Positions 35,880 through 45,890 are shown, numbered from the stretch's first letter. The stretch is 64,000 bases of DNA from Corynebacterium matruchotii (GCF_011612265.2 NZ_CP050134.2:1488001-1552000); one strand, 5' to 3'. Notes: generated by a model from the sequence alone, not told the origin. A program made the numbers and translations.

Positions 35880-38800
35880 CTACCGGCGTTGGTAGCGGCT
35901 AGTTGTGATTTCTTCGAATCCTGGTTTGTCGCCGTTCTTATAACGCTCCCACGCCACAGTAAACAACTCCCCAACAGAACCCAACGGAGGACACCCACCA
36001 ACAACCGGACGAAACACCACATCACCCCACACCAAAAACAACGACACCTTCCACACCTCCACACCACACAAACCACCAACACCAGACAACCACCCACCCG
36101 GCAAAAACCACGAACGACCCGCACCAGACCGACGACCACCAACCAACAACCCCCGACCAACCAACACCTCACCAACCCCACGAATATCCCCACTCCCCCA
36201 ACCATTCCACCGACGCACACACACATCAGACGGACACACCAACGCCAACACCTGCAAAAAATACCGCGCACAATCCAAAGACACCCCCAACACCTCCGAA
36301 ACCTCAACAACCAAACCAGGCACAGACACACACGGATCAAACCCCACACCAACACCACCAACAACACCCAAACTATCAACAAAACCATCCAACAAACCCT
36401 CCAACAACACACGAATCGTCTGGGCCTCATGGGTGACTTTGTAGGTGAATCCCTTTTGGTCGTAGTCCCCGCCGAGTTCCATGGTGCCGAGTTCTTTCCA
36501 GGTTTGCTGCGCCGCAAACTCTTTAAGTTCTACGAGTTTTTTGGCGATCATTGCCCGGTTCGGGTCCGATAGGTCCATTTCGTGCGCCAGATACAACAGA
36601 CCTTGCAGGTACTTCCCGGCTTTTTCGGCATCAAAAAGAGAAGGCACTCCCAGGCGGGGGCTGATGGCGTGGGCAAGGAAGTCTGCGAATAGACCGAGTC
36701 TCCCTGCCTCGCTAATCTGCCGCACGGTGGGTTTCATAATGGGTGTGCCGTAGCGTTCCAGCAGGTAATCCCGCATCTTCTCCACATTCACTCCCCGAGT
36801 CGGGAAGGAGTCGTCCACCCCCGAGGCAAGCAACCACTCAAGATGACCAATACCTCGAATCTGGGTCAACACTGCCCGCTCGGTCACCTGGGTGAACCCA
36901 AGCTCGGCACGGTCGGACTTGTCTAATCCCGCAGGATACCGCCATGAACATGGGGAATAGTTTTTCAGACCGTGAAGCAGGTATGTAGCGGTTTCTGGCA
37001 GCAGAATGGTACCGTCCGACAACCGGGTTACCGCATCGGCCAGCGAACCGCCACCGAAAATCGTTATCGTATCCCCTGCCGCCTCCTCCGCTTGTTCCTT
37101 ACGCTGCTCAGACCACGCCTTAATAGCCACAACACTATCCATAAACGATTGCTTATTCATCGACATATCGGGCTGGTCAGGATCGATTATGACGCACAAT
37201 TCGGCCTTGTCTTTATGCTCGGAGCGCACGATGGCGTGCAGGTTTTCGTCACCATAGCGGCCATAGCTGTACACCCAAGCGCCGTGCCGCCACTCCCCCA
37301 CCTGATGGTCAGCAATATTTTTCTCTGTCAACCGACAATCCTGCCACTCAGAGGCAAACAACCCGGCTTCCGTGGCCTCCAACAGCCACTCGCACAGCTC
37401 AATCACCGCATCGGGGTCATTTGACGGGGCGGAAATAGCGGCAACAATGGTCTTCTCCTGGCCGAGCAGCTCCCACCATTCTTTTGCGGCTTCCCTTACT
37501 TCGCTGAGTTCCGGGGTAACTTCCCCAGGGTTGGTGAGAAGATCCGAAAGAAGACCACCATTCCACGGACCCACACAGTTATCCGTATTACGCCCAGGAG
37601 TGGCACGCCACAGGACTTTGGCGGCCGCCAGGCTGACCTCCCGTTCCACGGGCTTCTCTTCCTCCGGTTCGTAGCCTTTTGTTGCCAACCAGTTGGTAAG
37701 GTCCTGCACCTTGGTGACAACCTGAAGGATGGCCGCACCCAACACCGGGTCTGCACCGAATTCTTGCTCAACCACCTCGGCCGTGGGCGACTCCAACAGC
37801 ATGGCGGCCTGTTCATAGCTCACATTCCGCAGCCGCACACTCATGTCTTCGTCACGGGGTCGCAGCTGATGATAGGCGCTTAACGGTAGTCGGCACGCGT
37901 AGTCCAAGTTAGCGGTGTTTGCGCCGCTGAACACGTATTGGTCGGTTTCCGGATCGCAGAAGCCTCGGCCCCAGTTGTGGTACTCGCCGAGAAGCCACAC
38001 CCCGCCACCTGGCCTGCGGATCGCCCCCATGATGCTGTGTTTGGATGTAAAGCTTCCCAAGGGGGTCCAAACATGACCAGGATGCCCATCGCCTTCATAA
38101 GGGCCACGGAACACAATGCTGATGTGTTGATTATTGAGGGTGCCGCACAAGCTGTCGCGGGTGGTGGGCTGGACCGAGGCAATGGTGCTTTGCCGGCTGA
38201 ACCTGTATGTTGATGGTGGCGGGCTCATGGGCAGGTCGGTCAGGTCCACCCCGGGAATGCTCTCGCCCCGGCCAACAGGCTCAAGGGCAGCACCGTCGTC
38301 AATTTGCGCGTGATTCGCAAAGCGATAATAGGGGCCTGTGCCCAATACTTGACCACCGTAATCCTTGAGTTGGTGAGGGTAGGAAAGCATGCCGCAACCG
38401 GCAAGGCGTCCCTCCGGGGTAGGAATGGAGCATCCATCCATGAAACTGCGATAGGAATCCAAATCCCTGTCCAACACCGGGGCTTCCCCCGACCAGCAAG
38501 AATAGTGGTTCCAATATTTCAGGCGGTAGAACGTAGCCACGTGTTCCCCCACCTGGTAGATGGCATTCATACTCGCGTCTGCTGGAACGGTGCCACGGGC
38601 TATGACCTGGTCACCATCAATGATTTCAATCTTTTCCCCAAGCCGGATGGCAACGGCGGGGTAGGTTTCGAAAAATTCTACGGCTGCTTCTTGCGGCGCG
38701 TCCGCAAGCAGTCGGCTCATGGACTGCTCCACGGCTGGCCATGTGAGCTCCTCTACGATACCGTTGCGTAGTCGTGCCTGAAGTTCGGCTACCGGGTCGA

Positions 38801-40310
38801 TGCTGAAGAGTTTCTCTGCCGCCTCGGCGTTAATGTCGACCACCCGCGGGTCGGTCAGGTGTGACAGCACGGTACGGATGAAGTGATTCCATTCCGGCCC
38901 GAACCCGGTCAGTCGGTCGCGTCCCGCAGCAAACTGGTCAAGGCGTTTGCTGCAGAGTTCCCGCAGCGCAGGCGTGGCGAGGATACGGTCGAGGTTATCG
39001 CCAGCGATGAGCCCCACGGGGATGCTGCCTAGGAGAAGGCCACGGAGCTGTTCGTGGTAGACGACCCCGGAAAGGTCACGGCGGGACGTGCTTGGATCCT
39101 CGTAGGTCTTATCATCAAACCAATCAACCCAGCGGAAATGCCGGACATCCTGAAGATCCCACACAATGTTATTGGCGCATAGGGCGTCGATCAGGTCCAG
39201 GTCTATGCTGTTGTTGTACAGGGGTAAGGTTTTCCCGGCCATATGATCGCCGGCCAGCACCACGGCGTCGATAAGTTTTTGGCTGCGGTGCCGTTGCCGG
39301 TAATAGTAGGAACTGCAGTATTCCGTTGTGATGAATTCCACCAACCATTCGGCAAGGTCTTCTTTGTCGGCGGCAAGCTCGGCGAATGCTCCGGTCTCGT
39401 GCAAGATGGTGAAGTATTGGTCAATGCTTAATTCCCGGGGTCGGCCTTTCAGTAGTGCCGCCCGGCACCGCGCGGATTCCGCAGCAATCTTTGGCAGGGA
39501 CAGTTTAATGCGCCTAAAGAACCCGGCCGATGCCTCCCGAAAGCCGGAAAATTCGATGATGCCCTCAATCAGGGCCTTGTCGGCGTCGAACGCGCTCATC
39601 CCGGCCGCCTTGGCGAGTTTCCGCAGGTCGCGGGCGAGCCCAACGTAGGCCCCGGTCCCGGCGCGGGAGCGGGCGATGCTGAGTTGTAGGAAGTAGTCGA
39701 AGGCGGCTTGTGGTTCCATGCGTTCGCCGGCGGACTTGGCTTCGGCGGTGAATTCTCTGGCGCCGATGATGCCGAAGTTGGCGAATTCGGTGAACATGGC
39801 GGCGTGTCGTTCGGCGTCGATGGTGATGCCGTATGCGCGTTCGATTTCGCGGGCTTTGCCGAAGTATTGCCGAGCGAAGTTGGTGTTGCCTACGTTGATG
39901 AAAATGCGGGAGAGTTCTTCCAGCAGGGTGGGGACAAAGTGTGGGGCGGATTTTGTGAGTGAGGTGATGAGTTCGTCGAAGCGTTCCTTGATACGTCGCG
40001 GATTGTGTTCCGCGTTGCGTTTTGCCCATTCTAGGTGCCTCACTAGGTTGAGGGCGTGTTGGGCGTTGTCTGGGTCGGTGATGATTGGCCAGGCGGGGAA
40101 GCCGACTGCCCTGGTGATGGTGCGCCCCACGATTTGGTCGTCACCCCGGTTGAGGCCGACGGATGCGAGTGCGAGTTCTTCGGCTTTGAGCAGTTCGGTG
40201 GGGACGAGTCGGACGATGGTGGTGCCGTCGTGGCTGGTGAATTCGGTGGCGTGGAGTTCCGAGCTGCGGGTGGTTGGGGTTTCCGGGGTGGCGAGGGGGG
40301 TGATGTTCAT
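35880..40310 (-). CDS. giant array protein 2, long form (1476 aa)
   Basis: Closest sister of giant protein 1. N-module 1-540 (LHATEFTSHDGTTIVRLVPTE; PHFVPTLLEELSRIF; KAREIERAYGITIDAERHAA), beta-rich middle 545-820 (FFETYPAVAIRLGEKIEIIDG; QVLGTGPYYRF; RDSLCGTLNNQHISIVFRG), second helical module 820-1290 (MSVRLRNVSYEQAAMLL; DGTILLPETATYLLHGLKNY; MSNKQSFMDSVVAIKAW-like text), winged-helix-like tip 1325-1440 in the shared cassette (residues 1296-1463). Outside the cassette the two neighbours differ strongly, so the 3' end was homogenised recently. ATG start, 18 bases after the DUF4132-like gene, so the two form one transcript. Function unknown. Confidence 0.85.
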   Translation of the reverse strand: MNITPLATPETPTTRSSELHATEFTSHDGTTIVRLVPTELLKAEELALASVGLNRGDDQIVGRTITRAVGFPAWPIITDPDNAQHALNLVRHLEWAKRNAEHNPRRIKERFDELITSLTKSAPHFVPTLLEELSRIFINVGNTNFARQYFGKAREIERAYGITIDAERHAAMFTEFANFGIIGAREFTAEAKSAGERMEPQAAFDYFLQLSIARSRAGTGAYVGLARDLRKLAKAAGMSAFDADKALIEGIIEFSGFREASAGFFRRIKLSLPKIAAESARCRAALLKGRPRELSIDQYFTILHETGAFAELAADKEDLAEWLVEFITTEYCSSYYYRQRHRSQKLIDAVVLAGDHMAGKTLPLYNNSIDLDLIDALCANNIVWDLQDVRHFRWVDWFDDKTYEDPSTSRRDLSGVVYHEQLRGLLLGSIPVGLIAGDNLDRILATPALRELCSKRLDQFAAGRDRLTGFGPEWNHFIRTVLSHLTDPRVVDINAEAAEKLFSIDPVAELQARLRNGIVEELTWPAVEQSMSRLLADAPQEAAVEFFETYPAVAIRLGEKIEIIDGDQVIARGTVPADASMNAIYQVGEHVATFYRLKYWNHYSCWSGEAPVLDRDLDSYRSFMDGCSIPTPEGRLAGCGMLSYPHQLKDYGGQVLGTGPYYRFANHAQIDDGAALEPVGRGESIPGVDLTDLPMSPPPSTYRFSRQSTIASVQPTTRDSLCGTLNNQHISIVFRGPYEGDGHPGHVWTPLGSFTSKHSIMGAIRRPGGGVWLLGEYHNWGRGFCDPETDQYVFSGANTANLDYACRLPLSAYHQLRPRDEDMSVRLRNVSYEQAAMLLESPTAEVVEQEFGADPVLGAAILQVVTKVQDLTNWLATKGYEPEEEKPVEREVSLAAAKVLWRATPGRNTDNCVGPWNGGLLSDLLTNPGEVTPELSEVREAAKEWWELLGQEKTIVAAISAPSNDPDAVIELCEWLLEATEAGLFASEWQDCRLTEKNIADHQVGEWRHGAWVYSYGRYGDENLHAIVRSEHKDKAELCVIIDPDQPDMSMNKQSFMDSVVAIKAWSEQRKEQAEEAAGDTITIFGGGSLADAVTRLSDGTILLPETATYLLHGLKNYSPCSWRYPAGLDKSDRAELGFTQVTERAVLTQIRGIGHLEWLLASGVDDSFPTRGVNVEKMRDYLLERYGTPIMKPTVRQISEAGRLGLFADFLAHAISPRLGVPSLFDAEKAGKYLQGLLYLAHEMDLSDPNRAMIAKKLVELKEFAAQQTWKELGTMELGGDYDQKGFTYKVTHEAQTIRVLLEGLLDGFVDSLGVVGGVGVGFDPCVSVPGLVVEVSEVLGVSLDCARYFLQVLALVCPSDVCVRRWNGWGSGDIRGVGEVLVGRGLLVGGRRSGAGRSWFLPGGWLSGVGGLCGVEVWKVSLFLVWGDVVFRPVVGGCPPLGSVGELFTVAWERYKNGDKPGFEEITTSRYQRR
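35920..36424. repeat. 505-bp cassette, copy 2
   Basis: Identical to 31388-31892 (constant offset 4532). Boundaries are sharp: left of it the two genes read AATC versus ACCC, right of it GCCTCATGG versus GACGAATGG, and similarity falls at once to that of distant paralogs. Same frame in both genes. Confidence 0.9.
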
Positions 40311-40328
40311 GGGGTTCCTTTGGGCGGG

Positions 40329-41195
40329 TTATTGGTTGTCGTCGGTGTCGATGGTGCGGCCGGCATAGATGTATTCGCACATGCGGATGCCTTCGGACCA
40401 GGCTACGGGTCCGACGTCGGCAAGCGGGAGGCGTTTGCCGTTTGCTTTAAAGTCCAGGGCGCCTAGTTCTGCTTCGTCGGAGGGATCCCAGCTATTAACG
40501 TCGAGTGATGCGGTTACTTCTTGGCCGCTGTCGTGTACGATGACGGCTACTTCTCCTAGTGTGGTGCGGAATCCGCCGCCCCGGCCGCGGCCTAGTAGAT
40601 GTGAGCAGCGCGCATATTTTCCGCCCGAGTAGGCGTTGACGGCTTTTCGTTGGCTTTCGGCGTCGGCGGGTTTGAAGTATACGTCTCGGAAGAGTTGGTC
40701 TAGGCCTTGGTGTACGCCTAGTTCGGAGGCGAATTCTCGCCATTGTTCTACTTCGTCGATGAGTGCTGGGTGCAAGATGGTGAGTACTCCGGAGTCGGTG
40801 ACGGGTATTTCGATGGTTTCGCCGTCGAGGTCTACGAGTTGTAATGATGTGTCGGTGACTTCTTGGAGCATGCCTGATTCGGATTCATGTGACACGATTA
40901 AACCTTGGAAATATTTGCGCCATAGTGCGTCTTTCCATACGGCGTGTACGACTAATACGGGGATGGTGTCTCCTTGGAGGAACCATTCTTGTACTTGGTC
41001 GCGGTTTGATTGTTCGTGTTGTTCCAGGGTGACTCGTTGTCCGTCGAGCATGTCGAATTCAGGGAGTTTTCTGGCTTTGGCTGGCACGGTTTTGAGTACT
41101 CGGCCTGCGGCGTTGCGGGCGATGATTTTGTTGTCTGGTCCTAGTGCGAAGGAGTAGTCGCCGGCGTCGAGCCAGGCTAGGTCGTCGGTGTTCAT
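40329..41195 (-). CDS. DUF4132 domain-containing protein
   Basis: 288 aa. Matches the DUF4132 pattern: start WLDAGDYSFALGPDNKIIARN, KTVPAKARKLPEF, EQHEQSNRDQVQEWFLQGDTIPV, WRKYFQGLIV, LVDLDGETIEIP, HPALIDEVEQWREFASELGV, QLFRDVYF, and the closing PLADVGPVAWSEGIRMCEYIYAGR. In other bacteria DUF4132 often follows a WGR domain; here it stands alone. It is the first gene of a two-gene unit with giant gene 2 and has the array promoter at 41243-41263, but with a leader of about 40 bases containing GGAAGG. Biochemical role unknown; the only array member of a different family. Confidence 0.8.
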   Translation of the reverse strand: MNTDDLAWLDAGDYSFALGPDNKIIARNAAGRVLKTVPAKARKLPEFDMLDGQRVTLEQHEQSNRDQVQEWFLQGDTIPVLVVHAVWKDALWRKYFQGLIVSHESESGMLQEVTDTSLQLVDLDGETIEIPVTDSGVLTILHPALIDEVEQWREFASELGVHQGLDQLFRDVYFKPADAESQRKAVNAYSGGKYARCSHLLGRGRGGGFRTTLGEVAVIVHDSGQEVTASLDVNSWDPSDEAELGALDFKANGKRLPLADVGPVAWSEGIRMCEYIYAGRTIDTDDNQ

Positions 41196-41242
41196 GGTTG
41201 TGTTGTGTGCCTTCCGCTGTAAGGTTTGTGGTTGTTGGTTCC

Positions 41243-41263
41243 ACTGTATCTAGTTTGTCGGAC
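41243..41263 (-). promoter_or_regulatory. array promoter motif, DUF4132 gene
   Basis: GTCCGACAAACTAG, one base, then TACAGT as -10 on the minus strand. Same geometry as five other array promoters. A sequence close to the corynebacterial SOS box (TCGAAAATTTGTTTGT) lies at 41279-41294, 15 bases upstream. Confidence 0.6.
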
Positions 41264-41334
41264 ACAACACGTCCGTGGTCGAAAATTTGTTTGTTTTTGC
41301 TTGTCGACGTTGTTCCCTGCCGGCAGCGCGGCAC

Positions 41335-44040
41335 CTACGCCTGGTCTTGTGCGGTCTCGGGGGTTGGGCGAACCTGTGCCGCGCGTGCCGCCTGGTCGTT
41401 CACCTGAACGGTGGCACGGAGGATAGCTGCAACCAACACGGGGTCCGACCCAAATGTTTGTTCGATAACATCTGGGGCGGGGTTGGCGAGGATGGCGGCA
41501 ACTTGTTCCCGGGTGGCCCGGCGCAGTCGGATGCTCATATCAAGGTTGCGGGGTTGTAGTTGGTGGTGGGCGCTGAGCGGCAGGTCATAGAGATGATCCG
41601 CAGGATTATGATGGGGGGCGTTATCGCGGGCTATGATCTGGTCGGTTTCGGGGTCGATGATTATGCGGTCTGTGGCTTTGTCACCGATAAGCCACACGCC
41701 GCCGCCGGGGCGTTTGATGGCGCCTAGCAGCTTGTATTGTGACTGGAATTGTCCCAGCGGCGTGCAGAGCCAGCTGGAGTCATCATGAAAGTCTCCGCAT
41801 TCACAGCATCGCGGCTGGAAAACAATGTTGATGTGTTGATCGTGGAGGGTGCCGCAGAGGCTTTCCGTGGTGGTGGGGCAGGTGGGAACGATCGCAGTGT
41901 GCCAGAAATGGAAATGATAGTCTGCCGGTGGTTTCATGGGTAGCAGCCCAGTGAGGTCTATTCCTGGTATTCCTTCCTCCTGCAGGATGGCGTTGGTTTC
42001 GTAGGTGTTGCCATTGGGCCATTCTCGGATTTTCCCAGCTTTGAATAGATAGTATGGTCCGGTACCTATGACGGGACCACAGAAGTTTTTAGGCAGGTGG
42101 GGGTAGGTGAGGAGCCCGTCAGAGGCGAGTCGGCTTTCGGTACCAGTGATGCTATTAATTATGGGGATGGTGTAGCCAGTTTCGTCATTACCATAATAGG
42201 AGCCATAAGGAGGACTGATAATGCGCGGTTTTTGCCCTAACCAGTATGCATATTTTTCATCACTACTATAGACGCTGTAAAACACTGCGATTTTATCGCT
42301 AGCTAGGTGTGCCGAAGATAGGTAGCAGTCGTCCGGAATGGTGCCGTGGGCGATAACTCGATCCCGGTCGATAGCCTCCACGGTTCCATCGACGCGAAGA
42401 ATCACCGCGGGATAGGTTTCGTGAAACTCTATCCGATGGTAGGTTCGGGAGGATTCATTTAGGAGGCGTTCCAGTTCTTGTTCGAGGAGGGGCCAGGCGA
42501 GTTCTTGGAAAAAGCCGAGGTGTAGGCGTGCTTGTAGTTCCACCACCGGGTCGTAGGAGAATATTTGTTCGACGGCTGTGGGGTTGATGTGCCCTAGTTG
42601 CGTGTGGGCCAGCTCCTCTAGTACCTGGTGGTAGAAGTGTTTCCACACATTCGGGTAGCCGATGATGTTTTTTCGCCTGTCTGCTTGGTGTTGCAGGCTA
42701 CGGCTGAGCAGCTGCCGGCCAGGTTCGGTTGCGAGCAATGGTTGCTTGAGGATCCGAATGTCGGAAAACGGGATTGTTTTTGCCATCAAATCTCCCAGTT
42801 GCGGGTGGTTGACAATCCCGGCCAGGTCGCGGCGGTATTCACCTGCGCCGGGTCTTGCCCACGAGCGCCAATTAAAGTACCTGCTTTTTGTATCACTCAG
42901 GTCCCAGGTGATGCCGCCTGACGATAGGGCGTCAATGAGGTCGATGTCCATGCCGCGCTCGTTGAGTGGGAGGGTTTTCCCTTTTAGGGCATCGCCCGCA
43001 TGGGCCACGGCGTCGATAAGCTGCTGGCTGCGCCAGAAGTTATAGTTGTCACGGGAGTATTCGTGGCGGATAATTCGCACGAGCCACGTGACGAGTCGGG
43101 ATTTGTCGGCGACGAGCCCATCATAGACGCCGGTTTCGCGCAGTAGTTCGAAGTATTCTTCGATGGTGAGTTTTTTGGGTTTTGCAAGAAGAAGCTTGTC
43201 ATGCCACTGGGGATTGTCGCGGACGAGTTGCACGAGGGTTGGGCGGATGTCGCGGAAAAACCCGGTTGCTGCCTGGTAGAAACCTGCGAGCCCCAGGATA
43301 TTCGTGACGAGTCTCCGGTCGGATTCTTTGGCACTGATGCCAGCTGCTTTTGCTAGTCGACGCAGGTCGCTGGCCATGCGCGAATACGTTAGCCCACCGG
43401 CGCGGCAGCGATCGACGCAGAGGTCGAAGAAGTAGTCGTAGGCTTCTTGCGGTTGGAGGCGTTTCGCAGCTTTTCGGGCTTCGGTGGTGAATTCTTTCAC
43501 CCCGATCACGCCCATGCGGGTGAATTCTTGGAACATGGCGGCGTGCCGGCGCGGGTCCACTTCAACGTCGAATTTGCGTTCGATTTCGCGGGCCAGGTTG
43601 AAGAATTGGCTGGCGATGGGCGCCTGGTTTATCCGAACATAGATGCGCACCACTTCTTCAAGGAAGATGGGAATGAGGTGGGGCATGGAATGGGCGAATT
43701 CCGTGGCGAGTTCGACGAGTTTCTTTTGGGTGGTCTGTGGGTGCTCCCGGGCTTGCTGCTCCACCAATTGCAGGCGGGTTGCAAGATTACGCACATAGTA
43801 TGCGTTTGCCGGGTCACTGAGGATCGACCAGGTGGGGAACCCCACTTTTTGCGCCGAAGCGTAACCAACCACCTGGTCATCTGCGCGACGGCACCCGACG
43901 CTTTGCAACGCTAGGGTTTCCGCCTCCAGTAGTGTTTCCGGCACGAGCCGGATAATGGTGGCGCCGTCGGGAGCGGTGAATTGGGTGGCGTGCAGTGCTA
44001 ACGTGTGCGGTGGTTGACGATCTAGGCTGGCGATGTTCAC
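41335..44040 (-). CDS. giant array protein 3, short form (901 aa)
   Basis: N-module (LHATQFTAPDGATIIRLVPET, PHLIPIFLEEVVRIYVRIN, REIERKFDVEVDPRRHAAMF) and beta-rich middle module (FHETYPAVILRVDGTVEAIDR; PVIGTGPYYLF; TESLCGTLHDQHINIVFQ; HHQLQPRNLDMSIRLRRAT), ending at residue 901 with a proline/alanine tail. It stops where the second helical module begins in the long forms, so it lacks the winged-helix-like tip. GTG start; -10 hexamer TACGGT lies six bases before it, pointing to a leaderless mRNA. A CCGDFH-like cluster (RCCECGDFHDD) is a local peculiarity that could bind a metal. Function unknown. Confidence 0.85.
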   Translation of the reverse strand: MNIASLDRQPPHTLALHATQFTAPDGATIIRLVPETLLEAETLALQSVGCRRADDQVVGYASAQKVGFPTWSILSDPANAYYVRNLATRLQLVEQQAREHPQTTQKKLVELATEFAHSMPHLIPIFLEEVVRIYVRINQAPIASQFFNLAREIERKFDVEVDPRRHAAMFQEFTRMGVIGVKEFTTEARKAAKRLQPQEAYDYFFDLCVDRCRAGGLTYSRMASDLRRLAKAAGISAKESDRRLVTNILGLAGFYQAATGFFRDIRPTLVQLVRDNPQWHDKLLLAKPKKLTIEEYFELLRETGVYDGLVADKSRLVTWLVRIIRHEYSRDNYNFWRSQQLIDAVAHAGDALKGKTLPLNERGMDIDLIDALSSGGITWDLSDTKSRYFNWRSWARPGAGEYRRDLAGIVNHPQLGDLMAKTIPFSDIRILKQPLLATEPGRQLLSRSLQHQADRRKNIIGYPNVWKHFYHQVLEELAHTQLGHINPTAVEQIFSYDPVVELQARLHLGFFQELAWPLLEQELERLLNESSRTYHRIEFHETYPAVILRVDGTVEAIDRDRVIAHGTIPDDCYLSSAHLASDKIAVFYSVYSSDEKYAYWLGQKPRIISPPYGSYYGNDETGYTIPIINSITGTESRLASDGLLTYPHLPKNFCGPVIGTGPYYLFKAGKIREWPNGNTYETNAILQEEGIPGIDLTGLLPMKPPADYHFHFWHTAIVPTCPTTTESLCGTLHDQHINIVFQPRCCECGDFHDDSSWLCTPLGQFQSQYKLLGAIKRPGGGVWLIGDKATDRIIIDPETDQIIARDNAPHHNPADHLYDLPLSAHHQLQPRNLDMSIRLRRATREQVAAILANPAPDVIEQTFGSDPVLVAAILRATVQVNDQAARAAQVRPTPETAQDQA

Positions 44041-44046
44041 GATATG

Positions 44047-44067
44047 ACCGTAACCCGCACATCGGAC
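44047..44067 (-). promoter_or_regulatory. array promoter motif, giant gene 3
   Basis: GTCCGATGTGCGGG, one base, TACGGT; hexamer six bases from the GTG start. TCGAAAACCTGTACCC at 44084-44099 has one full SOS-type half. Confidence 0.65.
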
Positions 44068-44132
44068 ACGCTTATATATGTTATCGAAAACCTGTACCCA
44101 TTGAGGTCAAGCATCCAGCACAATAGCATCGT

Positions 44133-45854
44133 TTAACCGAATCGTTTTTCGATATCTTTTATTATGTTGCGGATGATTGTCCCCCAATGACCTTCCCTTT
44201 CACTGTACCCTACGGCGGATTCACGCACGACAGCTCGGTTTTCGGTAAACAACCGTTCGATTTCCCGCATCTTTACCACCACCTTGGCAATATCGGGGCC
44301 ACACGAATTAGCATAATCAGCATCTTCGAGTAACCTAGCAGCTTTACGTTTTGATACCTTAATATAGGCGGCCAGTTCGATCACCGGGTCAAAGGCAAAA
44401 ATCTGATTCATGGCTTGGGCATTGATGAGCCAAAGTTCGGGGTGGGCTAAGTCAGCAATCCGACTTCCGAACGAGCCAATGTAGGAGAACAAATACACCT
44501 GACGGTTTTCGTACACCCGATCAAGAAAAGCTGCCGCTAGTTGCCTAACTGGCTCATTAGCGAGAAATAGGTCTATGTGTGAAATAATGTCGGTAACGCT
44601 GAGCTCACGAATAGCTTTGGCGCGGAGATACGGGTCTGCAGCCACCCCCGCTAAATTGGTATAGTGATCTCGATACCAACCATCCCACCACCACCCAAGA
44701 TCGTCGGGTTTTTCCCAGGTCACACCAGCATCAGCAAGTGCGTTAAGAAGATCTGGGCTATTGATACATCGGAATTTGTGTTTTATGGCGGGGAGCACTA
44801 CACCATCAAGTTCGTCCTTGGCCCGGTAGATGGCATCAATAAGCCACGGTTGGGTGTATACCACACCAGGTGCAGTAATAAGTTGACAGATCCAGTGGGC
44901 GAACGCACGGTTGTCACTGGTAAGTTCCCGCCACGCCTCGGTATCCACCAAGAGCTCGTGATAGAATTCCAGCGACATGTAGACAGGCCGAACAGCAAGA
45001 AGATGGTCCTGCCGCTCACGGTCAGCCTGCACTATGCGCCGCAGTGATGATTCCACCCTAGTGAAGAACTCCGGCTCTGCTGTAGTAAACCCTTTCGAAT
45101 AAATGATATCGGCGAGCAGACGATCAATGATGTCAGCTGGCTTGAGCCCCAATGGCCTACCCAGACGATGCAAGATAATCACAGCGGCCTTATCGAGTAT
45201 CCCACCGGCTTGTGCTTGGGCAACAATGAGCTTGTACGCATAATCGAAGGCTGCTTGGGGTTCGAGCGATCGCTCCACGATGTCTACTTCGTCCCGCAAA
45301 ACGCGAGAGGTCATTGCCCGCCATGAGACAAATTCAAATAGTAGTTCTTGGTATTCGGGCGAGCCGATGGGGAGATCGTATTGGGATATTACCTTAACGA
45401 TTTGTTTCAGGTAGTGGGTTAAAAACCCGGCGCGACCAGCCATCGCGAGGTGGCGGGCCAGTTCGGTAATAAACGCCGGTACGCAGTGTGGTGCCTCCTC
45501 CTCCAGTTTAGCGATCACCGGTTTCATCCGGTTTTTCACCCTGGTTGGTTTGCTGGCTACGGCGCCTTGTGCTCGACTGAGTTCGCCCAGGTAGGGTAGG
45601 GCAACCGTCAAATCGTCTGGGCGATGAATAGCCACCCAGTCGATGAATCCCATGGGTTGTGTTGCTGCCGTCCTCCCCACCTGCCTGGTGGTGGCCGGTG
45701 TCAGGCCAACTGTCTCCAGGACAGTTTCCGTCACATGCAATAGTTTTGTTGGTACGAGCCGCACCACAGTGATGTCGCCGATCGTGAATCGGGCTGCGTG
45801 TACTTCGGCATCGCTTGCCGACGCCGTCGGGGAAGCAAGTGTGTCAATGTTCAT
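44133..45854 (-). CDS. giant array protein 4, N-module only (573 aa)
   Basis: MNIDTLASPTASASDAEVHAARF; TVVRLVPTKLLHVTETVLETVG; PHCVPAFITELARHLAMAGRAGF; LEPQAAFDYAYKLIVAQAQAGG. Aligns with the first 530 residues of its sisters, ends IERLFTENRAVVRESAVG...EKRFG, and has neither middle module nor tip. Could be a decayed copy or a functional single-module partner; the intact frame of 573 codons and an array promoter argue that it is expressed. ATG at 45854 is seven bases from the -10 hexamer TACAGT, so leaderless. Confidence 0.8.
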   Translation of the reverse strand: MNIDTLASPTASASDAEVHAARFTIGDITVVRLVPTKLLHVTETVLETVGLTPATTRQVGRTAATQPMGFIDWVAIHRPDDLTVALPYLGELSRAQGAVASKPTRVKNRMKPVIAKLEEEAPHCVPAFITELARHLAMAGRAGFLTHYLKQIVKVISQYDLPIGSPEYQELLFEFVSWRAMTSRVLRDEVDIVERSLEPQAAFDYAYKLIVAQAQAGGILDKAAVIILHRLGRPLGLKPADIIDRLLADIIYSKGFTTAEPEFFTRVESSLRRIVQADRERQDHLLAVRPVYMSLEFYHELLVDTEAWRELTSDNRAFAHWICQLITAPGVVYTQPWLIDAIYRAKDELDGVVLPAIKHKFRCINSPDLLNALADAGVTWEKPDDLGWWWDGWYRDHYTNLAGVAADPYLRAKAIRELSVTDIISHIDLFLANEPVRQLAAAFLDRVYENRQVYLFSYIGSFGSRIADLAHPELWLINAQAMNQIFAFDPVIELAAYIKVSKRKAARLLEDADYANSCGPDIAKVVVKMREIERLFTENRAVVRESAVGYSEREGHWGTIIRNIIKDIEKRFG

Positions 45855-45861
45855 GGTGCCT

Positions 45862-45882
45862 ACTGTAACGACGAGGGCGGAC
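45862..45882 (-). promoter_or_regulatory. array promoter motif, giant gene 4
   Basis: GTCCGCCCTCGTCG, one base, TACAGT; hexamer seven bases from the ATG at 45854. Confidence 0.65.
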
Positions 45883-45890
45883 ACGATTGG

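Noticed and set aside
31388..36424. Diversity-generating retroelement (template and variable repeat)
   Set aside because: The copies are identical instead of differing at A positions, and no reverse transcriptase is present.
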